Assembly: GCA_945865355.1 (NCBI GenBank)
Contig: CAMBDN010000073.1
Span: forward strand, 1-10,462
Length of the DNA: 10,462 bases
Direction of reading: 5' to 3'
Source of the DNA: Legionella genomosp. 1
GTDB lineage: Bacteria; Pseudomonadota; Gammaproteobacteria; Legionellales; Legionellaceae
Positions 1 through 6,486 of this stretch are shown one piece after another. Under the pieces are notes generated by a model. It was not told the DNA's origin. It was given only the letters and a program-made list of their open reading frames with translations, and made no database searches. The translations under genes and the position numbers were made by a program. Within the stretch, counting starts at the first letter, position 1. Every line of letters begins with the position of its first letter.

Positions 1-1
1 T

Positions 2-133
2 AGTTTAATTGATAAAGTGTATGAAAAAGGGATTTCGCTTAATAAGAAAGAAATGGGGCAATATCAGTCTAAAATTAAGCGTTCTTCAAGTTTGCCAAAA
101 TGGGATGTTAGAATTTTGCCTCAAGCTGGGTAG
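2..133 (+). CDS. 3' end of a truncated gene, possible transposase C-terminus
   Basis: An open frame enters from the left edge and runs 43 codons to a TAG at 131-133. The visible tail is lysine- and serine-rich and ends in LPKWDVRILPQAG. The pattern 'YEKGISLNKKEM ... LPKWxxxIxP' resembles the C-terminal end of ISAzo13-like DDE transposases, which finish in a similar 'lPkWNYTIkP' motif. That resemblance comes from memory of the family and was not tested by a search. No start, catalytic residues or terminal repeat are visible, so an unrelated hypothetical protein is also possible. The next gene is on the opposite strand and converges on this one. Confidence 0.4.
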   Translation, partial: SLIDKVYEKGISLNKKEMGQYQSKIKRSSSLPKWDVRILPQAG

Positions 134-293
134 GTTATTAAGTTTGAGATCCCTTAGCTGTTAGCATATGTTCTTTTCAGAGATTGTGCAGAGATGATCA
201 GCTTCAAGTAGCGTCATTTTAAAAAGAATATAATTTTAATAATCTTAACGCATCAAAATGTTCTATCAGACTGCATTTGATCATAGATGGCTA

Positions 294-1568
294 TTAATTA
301 AAAGATTTTGGTGATCTTGCCCTGGGCGTTGGCCACAGCGTTCGTTGAACCATGATAAGTAATGCATAACTTAATAAAGCCAAGCTTGCGCCTGCTGATG
401 AACACGCCGCACCAATTAGACCATAGCGTGGAACCCACAGGGTATTTCCAATGAGCATCAAACTAAACGCCGCGAGGTTAATTGATAATAATAGTCTGTC
501 GCTGTGTTGGGCGTAAAGTGTATAGAGAGGAACATCAGCTATACTGCGACATCCCGCTCCAAACAGTAAAAAATAAAAAATAGATACATTGGATAAATAG
601 ACAGGTTTATTAATCAGCGTCACAAACGGAGAAATTAAGCACAGACTCAGTGCTGCAAATAAGACGACGTAAAACGTTGTTTCTTTCAGCATTTTTATGG
701 ATTGATATTGGAATTGCTCACGGTTGTTTTGTTTCCAAGCCGTCAACAATTGAGCCAGACGCATTTTTGATATACTTGTGTTGACCAAATTATGTAAAGC
801 CAAACTTAGGCTGGCGTAGAAGGTATAGATTCCAGCGGCGTCTAAACCACAATAATAATTTACAAAAAAACGCTCTATATAAAGCATACCCAGCGCACAA
901 AAAGCAGTAACGATAAAAGGGCGTGAAATTTTATGCCCCTGCCAGAGGATTTTCCAATGAATCGGCTTTCGCCAAATTTGTCGCCAAGGAAGGTGGCGCA
1001 AGCCTGCGAACGCAATGATAATGCTAGCTATGGCGCCGGTTATCCATGCGATAAAAACAAAGTTTAGTGTTCGATAGATAGGTAACAAATAGTATATGGG
1101 CAGTAATATGACCACCCACAAACCTTGGCGTATAAAAAAGACAACATTGGCGAGGTAAGGTTGTGACAAGATGGTGAGTATCTTCATTAACTCATTTGAA
1201 ATATGCTCTGCTATGACAAGAATAAAGAACACCAGACACAGAGAAGAAGGAAGCGTCTTGTTATAAAACAACAGGTAAAAAAATGGAGATATTAAGAAAA
1301 AAACAATTGTGTAAAAGACGAATTGGTCTCTGATGATAAGTGCTTGTGCGGTGGGTGTCGCATCAACCAGTAATCTTGATGTATAATTGTAAAATTCCAT
1401 ACCCAAAAAAAACAAGGCATAGGCTACCATAGCCGTCATAATTCCGTATAATCCAAGTTCACTCGGCTGGAAATAGCGTACTAAACATAACACCAATAAA
1501 AATTTTGCGACGAGACCTATGGATCGAAGTCCTACTGCACTTAAATTATAAAGCCATAAGAATCGCAT
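294..1568 (-). CDS. wzx: Wzx-type polysaccharide flippase (O-antigen translocase family)
   Basis: This 424-residue protein is almost entirely hydrophobic, with roughly ten to twelve membrane-spanning stretches, for example residues about 14-34, 41-60, 86-104 and 109-126 and a pair near the C-terminus around 360-405. Length and topology fit the MATE/MVF-like polysaccharide transporters (Wzx/RfbX), which move lipid-linked oligosaccharide repeat units across the inner membrane. The short basic N-terminus and the segment LVRYFQPSELGLYGIM resemble the '(f)lspeeyGly' region common at the start of these proteins. The gene is divergent from wzz and the sugar-biosynthesis genes and is separated from them by 525 bp. 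The ATG at 1568 lacks a strong Shine-Dalgarno sequence. The exact substrate cannot be read from sequence, and another polysaccharide transporter of the same superfamily is possible. Confidence 0.8.
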   Translation of the reverse strand: MRFLWLYNLSAVGLRSIGLVAKFLLVLCLVRYFQPSELGLYGIMTAMVAYALFFLGMEFYNYTSRLLVDATPTAQALIIRDQFVFYTIVFFLISPFFYLLFYNKTLPSSLCLVFFILVIAEHISNELMKILTILSQPYLANVVFFIRQGLWVVILLPIYYLLPIYRTLNFVFIAWITGAIASIIIAFAGLRHLPWRQIWRKPIHWKILWQGHKISRPFIVTAFCALGMLYIERFFVNYYCGLDAAGIYTFYASLSLALHNLVNTSISKMRLAQLLTAWKQNNREQFQYQSIKMLKETTFYVVLFAALSLCLISPFVTLINKPVYLSNVSIFYFLLFGAGCRSIADVPLYTLYAQHSDRLLLSINLAAFSLMLIGNTLWVPRYGLIGAACSSAGASLALLSYALLIMVQRTLWPTPRARSPKSFN

Positions 1569-1601
1569 GTTATTACTAGTTAAAACAATGATCGGTTACG
1601 A

Positions 1602-1630
1602 ATTATCCAGTAGAGTGGGCAAATTAGCAA
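1602..1630 (-). promoter_or_regulatory. candidate sigma-70 promoter for wzx
   Basis: Read on the minus strand, TTGCTA (1630-1625, 4/6 match to the -35 consensus) is followed after exactly 17 bp by GATAAT (1607-1602, 5/6 match to the -10 consensus). Transcription would begin near 1595 and give a leader of about 27 nt before the wzx ATG at 1568. The call rests on consensus matching only. Confidence 0.4.
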
Positions 1631-1711
1631 TCTTCATCTTCGTATAAGGGATAATAATGGTAGTGAAGCCAGTAGGTGCTTTTTTATGTCGTCGGTGGTA
1701 AAATTTCACCA

Positions 1712-1738
1712 TTGTTAATAATGGTATTACAAAATAAT
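1712..1738 (+). promoter_or_regulatory. weak candidate promoter left of the inserted element
   Basis: TTGTTA (1712-1717) and AATAAT (1733-1738) are separated by 15 bp, which is short of the optimal 17. It points toward wzz and would start near 1745, left of the inserted element. It may be the original promoter of the wzz-leg operon. The AT-rich background makes chance matches likely. Confidence 0.18.
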
Positions 1739-1796
1739 CATGAAAAAAGCCGTAGCCTCTTCCTAATAGATTCAACTGTTTTTTTCAGGATAATGC

Positions 1797-1802
1797 ATCT
1801 AT
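1797..1802. repeat. left target-site duplication ATCTAT
   Basis: This is identical to 2079-2084 on the other side of the element. Only the 18-bp reading of the inverted repeats gives a perfect direct repeat at the boundary, which fixes the element ends at 1803 and 2078. Confidence 0.65.
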
Positions 1803-1820
1803 CCCACATTCCGCAGTAAA
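1803..1820 (+). repeat. left terminal inverted repeat of the MITE-like element
   Basis: CCCACATTCCGCAGTAAA pairs with 2061-2078 with a single mismatch at the fourth base. Confidence 0.75.
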
Positions 1821-1911
1821 GCTTAGAATTTATTAGGCCAACCAATCATCACAAGGAGACATTTGTTGTTATATAGAGCATTTATAGTCCTGACTTCGCT
1901 ATGCAAACAGA

Positions 1912-1940
1912 TTTACTCAATAAATAAATAGCTGTATATT
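1912..1940 (+). promoter_or_regulatory. candidate outward promoter inside the element, toward wzz
   Basis: TTTACT (1912-1917, 4/6 match to -35) is followed after exactly 17 bp by TATATT (1935-1940, 5/6 match to -10). Transcription would begin near 1947 and run out of the element into wzz with a leader of about 147 nt. The -35 overlaps the left arm of the 1914-1949 inverted repeat and the -10 overlaps its right arm, so the palindrome could also be a protein-binding site. This is inference from consensus only. Confidence 0.35.
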
Positions 1941-1949
1941 TATTGAGTA
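1914..1949. repeat. 13-bp perfect inverted repeat in the centre of the element
   Basis: TACTCAATAAATA (1914-1926) is the exact reverse complement of TATTTATTGAGTA (1937-1949), with a 10-nt loop between them. No U-run follows directly, so it does not look like an ordinary intrinsic terminator. It may be an operator-like site or the structured core of the element. A further imperfect pairing (TCGCTA near 1896-1901 with TAGCGA near 1948-1953) partly extends it. Confidence 0.6.
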
Positions 1950-2060
1950 GCGAGTTTTCCGTAGTAAACCCGTGAATTTATTTTTTGTTCATTTCGACAA
2001 GAAATAAACCGGAGCGAAATGTTCGATAACAATACCATCTCTTATTTTTTTATGCACTTT

Positions 2061-2078
2061 TTTACTGCGGAATGAGGG
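2061..2078 (-). repeat. right terminal inverted repeat of the MITE-like element
   Basis: TTTACTGCGGAATGAGGG is the inverted partner of 1803-1820 (17/18). Confidence 0.75.
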
Positions 2079-2084
2079 ATCTAT
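2079..2084. repeat. right target-site duplication ATCTAT
   Basis: This is identical to 1797-1802. It directly abuts the GGAGG ribosome-binding site of wzz. Confidence 0.65.
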
Positions 2085-2089
2085 GGAGG
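2085..2089 (+). promoter_or_regulatory. wzz ribosome-binding site GGAGG
   Basis: A strong Shine-Dalgarno sequence lies 4 nt before a GTG codon at 2094. It supports that GTG over the in-frame ATGs at 2136 and 2145, which lack comparable sites. The spacing is slightly short. Confidence 0.6.
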
Positions 2090-2093
2090 TTAT

Positions 2094-3131
2094 GTGCTGA
2101 GAAAACAGGATAGTGAAAGTAAAAAATCTGGCGAAATGGACTTTATGGAGAATTCATTGTTGGCATTGTGGCGGCAGAAGTGGTTGATTGTGTGTACTAT
2201 TTTTCTGAGCGTGGCGTTGGCAAGCAGCTATATCTGGTTGGCTAAGCCAGCGTATGAAGCTAAATTCTATTTATTGCCGCCGTTTGAAGATGGTGTGATG
2301 GGTATCAATGGCCTTAAGTCGATAGACGAAACAGTCAATTATGTGTATCAAATTTTTATTGGCAGTTTGGCATCACACGCAACCAAAGAAGCATTTTTTG
2401 ATCAGGTTTTTTTACCGGTGTTACCAGCTAATCATCGTAATACAGTTTCTCAAACAAAACTGCGTAAGCAGCTTGATGGTATTATTGCTTTAAAGCAGGA
2501 TTTTGGGAATCCTGCAAGATATACGCTGAGGATGAGAAGTAAGAGTTCATTACAAGCAGCAGACTGGGTAGTTCGTTATGTGGACTTGGCCAGGGACAAT
2601 GCGGTGAATCGTATTTTGCATGATACATCTGTCCGAGTCAAAGTACTTGCAAACGATTTAGATCTTGCAATGGATAGAGTTAGAACAGATGGGAAACAAG
2701 CTCGTCTTGATAGGCTGGCTCAACTCAAAGAGGCATTAAATACAGCCCAAGCTATCGGGTTAACAGATCCAAAATATTTCAAAAATTCTCTATCAGAAAA
2801 ATCAAACATGATATTTCTACGAGGAACTAAAATGCTTACCGCAGAAATTAAAGGCCTCGAAATGCGCCAATCGGATGATCCATTTCTACCAAAATTACGC
2901 ACGTTACAAAAAAAGTATGATAATTATCAATTTATTTTGCAATATACCAAAGGACTTGCTGATCATTTAACTGTCTATCGCGCGGATGGCAGAGTGGATG
3001 TATCCGTGGTGACGCCGAGAAAGCAATTAATTATTATGCTCTCTTTAGTGTTAGGGGGATTACTTGGGGTTGCCGTAGCATTCGGCCGTTCATTTGTTTT
3101 ATTAAGTGGTCGTAATCAAGCAGTAGTATGA
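2094..3131 (+). CDS. wzz: Wzz-type polysaccharide chain-length determinant
   Basis: This 345-residue inner-membrane protein has the two-membrane-helix layout of the polysaccharide co-polymerase family. A first helix lies at about residues 31-50, a long mostly helical periplasmic part follows, and a second helix lies at about 310-335. The sequence just before and within the second helix (VTPRK..., then VLGGLLGVAVAF) matches the proline-then-glycine-rich motif typical of Wzz/PCP-1 proteins. These proteins oligomerise and set the modal length of O-antigen or capsule chains made by Wzy. No kinase domain follows, so it is not a Wzc-like tyrosine kinase. The start is GTG, chosen for the GGAGG site at 2085-2089; the ATG at residue 15 or 18 remains possible. 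It is the first gene of the plus-strand set and lies 61 bp before the preferred legB start. Confidence 0.82.
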   Translation: MLRKQDSESKKSGEMDFMENSLLALWRQKWLIVCTIFLSVALASSYIWLAKPAYEAKFYLLPPFEDGVMGINGLKSIDETVNYVYQIFIGSLASHATKEAFFDQVFLPVLPANHRNTVSQTKLRKQLDGIIALKQDFGNPARYTLRMRSKSSLQAADWVVRYVDLARDNAVNRILHDTSVRVKVLANDLDLAMDRVRTDGKQARLDRLAQLKEALNTAQAIGLTDPKYFKNSLSEKSNMIFLRGTKMLTAEIKGLEMRQSDDPFLPKLRTLQKKYDNYQFILQYTKGLADHLTVYRADGRVDVSVVTPRKQLIIMLSLVLGGLLGVAVAFGRSFVLLSGRNQAVV

Positions 3132-3192
3132 TCGCTTGGTTTCTGAAGTGTTATAGCCATAAATGTATAAATTGGATTGTGAGAAACTGCAG

Positions 3193-4170
3193 ATGAAAGT
3201 ATTAATTACTGGTGCCGATGGTTTTATTGGTTCACACCTAACTGAACTATTGGTCAGGGAAGGCTATCAAGTCAAGGCGCTGTCCCAGTACAACTCATTT
3301 AATTCCTGGGGCTGGCTAGAAGATACTGCTTATTTGAGTGATATAGAGGTGGTCACCGGTGATATTCGTGATCCCTATTTCTGTAAACATATTACCAAGG
3401 ATACTGAGATTGTTTTTCATCTGGCTGCATTAATTGCAATTCCCTATTCCTATGTGGCTCCTCATAGTTATGTCGATACCAATGTCAATGGCACACTAAA
3501 TATCTGCCAAGCCGCTCTTGAAAACAACGTCAGTCGCATTATTCACACGTCTACCAGTGAGGTATATGGCACAGCAAGGTATGTTCCAATAGATGAAAAA
3601 CATCCGTTACAGGCGCAATCACCTTATAGTGCTTCCAAGATAGGCGCGGATGCTATGGCAATGAGCTATTTTAATGCCTTCGATTTACCGTTAACCATTG
3701 CCAGACCATTCAACACCTATGGGCCAAGGCAATCGGCACGAGCCGTTATCCCCACGATAATTGCGCAAATTGCAACAGGTTGTAAGCAAATAGAGTTGGG
3801 TGATGTTACACCTACCCGTGATTTTAACTATGTTGAAGACACTTGCCGTGGGTTTGTAGAACTAGCACGTGCCGACAATGTGGTTGGTGAAGTGGTAAAT
3901 ATCGGATCAAACTATGAAATATCGGTTGCTGACACTCTGAATTTGATTCGTGAACTTATGGGTAGTCATGTAGAGTTTGTAATTGATCAGCAACGTATGC
4001 GGCCGGAAAAATCGGAAGTTTCCAGATTATGGTGTGACAATACTAAAATACGGAATTTAACCGGCTTTGAGCCGAAATTTCCCATCAAGCAGGGACTGCA
4101 GAAAACAATCGAATGGTTTACCGCAGAAAAAAATTTAGCTAAATACAAGGCCAATATTTACAATGTATAA
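3193..4170 (+). CDS. legB: LegB-like NAD-dependent nucleotide-sugar 4,6-dehydratase
   Basis: This extended short-chain dehydrogenase/reductase converts an NDP-GlcNAc to the 4-keto-6-deoxy sugar, the first step toward legionaminic-type acids. Numbering from the preferred start (325 residues), the Rossmann motif TGADGFIGSHL begins near residue 7, the active-site TSTSEVYGTA lies at about 119-128, and the catalytic Tyr and Lys of SPYSASK are Y145 and K149. The later RPFNTYGPRQ is also typical. The frame is open from an ATG at 3163, adding ten residues. I prefer the ATG at 3193 because the family begins MKVLITGADG and a GAGAA stretch precedes it at a usable distance, while 3163 has no ribosome-binding site. 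The downstream legC-legG-legI set makes LegB a better reading than a generic UDP-glucose epimerase. Confidence 0.87.
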   Translation: MKVLITGADGFIGSHLTELLVREGYQVKALSQYNSFNSWGWLEDTAYLSDIEVVTGDIRDPYFCKHITKDTEIVFHLAALIAIPYSYVAPHSYVDTNVNGTLNICQAALENNVSRIIHTSTSEVYGTARYVPIDEKHPLQAQSPYSASKIGADAMAMSYFNAFDLPLTIARPFNTYGPRQSARAVIPTIIAQIATGCKQIELGDVTPTRDFNYVEDTCRGFVELARADNVVGEVVNIGSNYEISVADTLNLIRELMGSHVEFVIDQQRMRPEKSEVSRLWCDNTKIRNLTGFEPKFPIKQGLQKTIEWFTAEKNLAKYKANIYNV

Positions 4171-4178
4171 GTACTGTT

Positions 4179-5336
4179 ATGTTTAGTTCGCTGCTGCAAT
4201 TTATTCGCGACCACTATCGCACCAAGGATTTTATACCATTACATGCGCCGGTATTTAACGGCAATGAGTCAAAGTATGTACTGGATACGATAGATTCAAC
4301 GTTTGTATCCAGTGTTGGCGCTTACGTAGATCGTTTTGAACGCGAAATGGCTACCTACACCGGCACTCCTGGCGCTGTGGTTACCGTTAATGGTACCAGT
4401 GCGTTGCATATAGCCTTGCTACTTGCTGGAGTGCGTCCAGGCGATTATGTCATCACCCAAACCCTTACGTTTGTGGCCACTTGTAATGCTATCAATTACT
4501 GTCAGGCCGTTCCTATATTTATCGATGTCGATAGAGCAACCATGGGCTTATCGCCCTTTGCTTTGAGTGTATGGCTTGAGGAGTTCGCTTATATCGATGA
4601 TTGCCACTGTTGCCGATATAAAGCAGACAATAGGATTATAAGCGCCTGTATCCCCATGCATACTTTTGGCCATCCGGCTGACCTCGATAGGTTACTCGCT
4701 GTATGTAATCAATGGGGATTAACCATAATTGAAGATGCTGCAGAGTCTTTGGGTAGCCTTTACAAAGGGCGACATACAGGAACATTTGGCAAATTAGGTA
4801 TTTTAAGTTTCAACGGTAATAAAATTATGACTACCGGTGGCGGTGGGATGATTTTAGCTGACCAGGCGCTTGCCAAACATGCAAAACACATAACGACTAC
4901 AGCTAAAAAACCGCATCCCTACGAGTATGTGCATGATGAGATAGGGTTTAATTATCGCATGCCAAATCTCAATGCCGCTATGGGATGCGCACAACTAGAA
5001 CAATTGAATGCTTTTATTGAAAATAAACGTCAGCTGGCAAGTGCGTACAAACAACTTCTGGCCAGTTCACCTTTACAATTTATGACCGAACCAGAACACT
5101 GCCGCAGTAATTACTGGTTGAACGCGGTTATCTGTGAAGACAGGCAGCAGCGTGATGCGTTGTTGACAGTAACGAATGAATTCGGAATTATGACTAGACC
5201 TGTTTGGCAACCGATGCACCAGTTGTCGATGTTTAATCAGGCGCCAGCGGGGCCGTTAACTAATACTCAATGGCTGGCTGATCGAGTCGTTAACCTGCCA
5301 AGCAGTGTGATTAATCATGGAGAGAAGCATGCGTAA
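4179..5336 (+). CDS. legC: LegC-like PLP-dependent sugar aminotransferase (DegT/DnrJ/EryC1/StrS)
   Basis: This 385-residue aminotransferase would place an amino group at C4 of the 4-keto sugar made by LegB, using a PLP cofactor. Key features are NGTSALHIAL (71-80, cofactor phosphate region), EDAAESLGS (185-193, with D186 expected to contact the PLP pyridine nitrogen) and the Schiff-base lysine K215 in FNGNKIMTTGGGGM. The stretch at 131-165, ending in ACIPMHTFGHP, contains a LegC-type insertion that is longer than in many DegT members and here is unusually rich in cysteine (DCHCC at 141-145). The gene starts 8 bp after legB, with no strong ribosome-binding site, so translational coupling is likely. 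It overlaps the start of legG by 8 bp. Confidence 0.88.
   Translation: MFSSLLQFIRDHYRTKDFIPLHAPVFNGNESKYVLDTIDSTFVSSVGAYVDRFEREMATYTGTPGAVVTVNGTSALHIALLLAGVRPGDYVITQTLTFVATCNAINYCQAVPIFIDVDRATMGLSPFALSVWLEEFAYIDDCHCCRYKADNRIISACIPMHTFGHPADLDRLLAVCNQWGLTIIEDAAESLGSLYKGRHTGTFGKLGILSFNGNKIMTTGGGGMILADQALAKHAKHITTTAKKPHPYEYVHDEIGFNYRMPNLNAAMGCAQLEQLNAFIENKRQLASAYKQLLASSPLQFMTEPEHCRSNYWLNAVICEDRQQRDALLTVTNEFGIMTRPVWQPMHQLSMFNQAPAGPLTNTQWLADRVVNLPSSVINHGEKHA
5319..5323 (+). promoter_or_regulatory. ribosome-binding site that decides the legG start
   Basis: GGAGA lies inside the end of legC, 5 nt before the ATG at 5329. It overlaps the alternative ATG at 5317, which makes that upstream start unlikely. 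Confidence 0.55.
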
Positions 5337-6486
5337 GATCGCAATCTTCACGGGCACAAGGGCAGAATATGGGCTGCTTTATTGGTTGATGAAAGCGGTA
5401 CAGAATGACTCTGATTTAACGTTGCAAGTTATCGTCACGGGTATGCATTTGTCGCCACAATATGGCGACACTTGGCGAGAAATAGAAGCGGATGGTTTTG
5501 CTATCGATGCTACCGTTGAAATGCTCTTGTCCTCTAATACTGCTGTCGGGGTAGTGAAGTCAATGGGGCTTGCCACGGTGGGTTTTGCGGATGCCTTGTC
5601 GCGATTACAGCCCGATCTTTTGGTAGTCCTTGGCGATCGCTTTGAAGCATTGGCAGTCGCTCAAGCGGCGTTAATCATGAATATACCCATTGCCCACGTC
5701 CACGGTGGGGAACTGACATTAGGTGCCTACGACAATTCAATCCGTCATGCGATTAGCAAGATGGCCTCGCTGCATTTTGTTGCAGCGGAAGAATACCGCC
5801 GTCGTATCATCCAAATGGGCGAAGAGGCTGCAAACGTGTTTAATGTCGGTGCTCCCGGTTTAGAGCATGTGACGAATGTTGAGCGCCTGTCTTTTGATAA
5901 ATTTGCGCAAGATATTAGGGGGCCACTGCAGCAACCTTATTTTCTAATTACCTATCATTCAGTAACACTGGATCAAACACCAGCGGAATCAGCATTCAAG
6001 AACCTATTAAGCGTATTGGATGATAGGCCAGACCATACTATTCTGTTTACGTACCCCAATGCGGACAACGGTGGCTATGCCATTATCCAAATGTTAGAGC
6101 GTTATTGCCAACAAAATAATAAACGCGCATTCGCGGTAAAATCATTGGGCTATAAGCGCTATTTAAATGCTATTTCGCACGCCGATGTGGTTATTGGTAA
6201 TTCCTCAAGCGGCATTATTGAAGTGCCTGCATTTGGTATACCCACTGTCAATATTGGTTTAAGGCAAAAAGGCCGTTTGGCCGCTGAATCAGTTATTAAT
6301 TGCGAAGACAATTATGCTGCAATTCAGGATGCGATCAATAAGGCCTTGACTCCAGCATTCAAAGATAGCTGCCGAGATGTGAGCAACCCTTATGGCGATG
6401 GTGATGTGGCATCGCGAATTCTGGCTGTTATTAAAGAGCAGCAATTGTCTACTATGAAACAGTTTCAAGATCTGGATTTTGAATGA
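5329..6486 (+). CDS. legG: LegG/NeuC-type hydrolysing NDP-sugar 2-epimerase
   Basis: The 385-residue product (preferred start) belongs to the hydrolysing UDP-GlcNAc 2-epimerase family. In legionaminic acid synthesis LegG removes the nucleotide from NDP-2,4-diacetamido-6-deoxyglucose and inverts C2 to give the free 2,4-diacetamido-6-deoxymannose. Visible motifs are TGTRAEYG (8-15), GDRFEALA (102-109), HVHGGELTLGAYDNSIRHAISKMA (from 123) and the nucleotide-binding GNSSSGIIEVPAFG (290-303). The frame is open from ATG 5317. ATG 5329 is preferred because GGAGA precedes it and the family begins at MRKIAIFTGTRAEYG. Sequence motifs alone do not separate a LegG from a sialic-acid NeuC; the adjacent legB and legC favour LegG. 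Its stop overlaps the legI start (ATGA). Confidence 0.88.
   Translation: MRKIAIFTGTRAEYGLLYWLMKAVQNDSDLTLQVIVTGMHLSPQYGDTWREIEADGFAIDATVEMLLSSNTAVGVVKSMGLATVGFADALSRLQPDLLVVLGDRFEALAVAQAALIMNIPIAHVHGGELTLGAYDNSIRHAISKMASLHFVAAEEYRRRIIQMGEEAANVFNVGAPGLEHVTNVERLSFDKFAQDIRGPLQQPYFLITYHSVTLDQTPAESAFKNLLSVLDDRPDHTILFTYPNADNGGYAIIQMLERYCQQNNKRAFAVKSLGYKRYLNAISHADVVIGNSSSGIIEVPAFGIPTVNIGLRQKGRLAAESVINCEDNYAAIQDAINKALTPAFKDSCRDVSNPYGDGDVASRILAVIKEQQLSTMKQFQDLDFE

Larger units (their letters stand above)
1803..2078. mobile_element. 276-bp MITE-like non-autonomous transposable element
   Basis: The ends are CCCACATTCCGCAGTAAA (1803-1820) and its inverted partner TTTACTGCGGAATGAGGG (2061-2078), matching at 17 of 18 positions. 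A perfect direct repeat ATCTAT flanks the element at 1797-1802 and 2079-2084, consistent with a 6-bp target-site duplication. The interior has no transposase frame. It contains a strong AT-rich inverted repeat (1914-1949), a promoter-like pair and an orphan AAGGAG at 1853-1858 about 33 bp inside the left terminus. Small size, terminal repeats, target duplication and lack of coding capacity define a MITE. The parent insertion-sequence family was not identified. The call would fail if the same sequence were found only at this locus in relatives and never elsewhere. Confidence 0.75.
1569..2093. other. divergent intergenic region between wzx and wzz (525 bp)
   Basis: No convincing protein-coding gene is present. 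The left part (1569-1796) carries the candidate wzx promoter and a weak plus-strand promoter-like pair. A small inverted repeat, ACCATT-6 nt-AATGGT, lies near 1709-1726. The right part is filled by a MITE-like element and its target-site duplications (1797-2084), followed by the wzz ribosome-binding site. I saw no JUMPstart/ops-like sequence (GGCGGTAGCGT), which often precedes polysaccharide operons in enteric bacteria. Confidence 0.8.

Noticed and set aside
252..280. Imperfect inverted repeat (ATCAAAATG / CATTTGAT) after the wzx stop as a terminator
   Set aside because: The stem is bulged and AT-rich and no U-run follows it on the minus strand, so an intrinsic terminator is not supported.
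1990..2021. CATTTCG ... CGAAATG inverted repeat in the element
   Set aside because: Only 7 bp pair across an 18-nt loop, which is likely by chance in this AT-rich DNA.
1569..2093. JUMPstart/ops (RfaH recruitment) element upstream of wzz
   Set aside because: No GGCGGTAGCGT-like sequence was found on reading either strand of the gap.
1797..2093. CRISPR array or riboswitch in the wzz leader
   Set aside because: There are no regularly spaced direct repeats, and terminal inverted repeats with a target duplication explain the structure better.
2720..2902. Minus-strand open frame inside wzz
   Set aside because: It lies fully antisense to a well-supported coding gene, has no ribosome-binding site and shows no recognisable domain.
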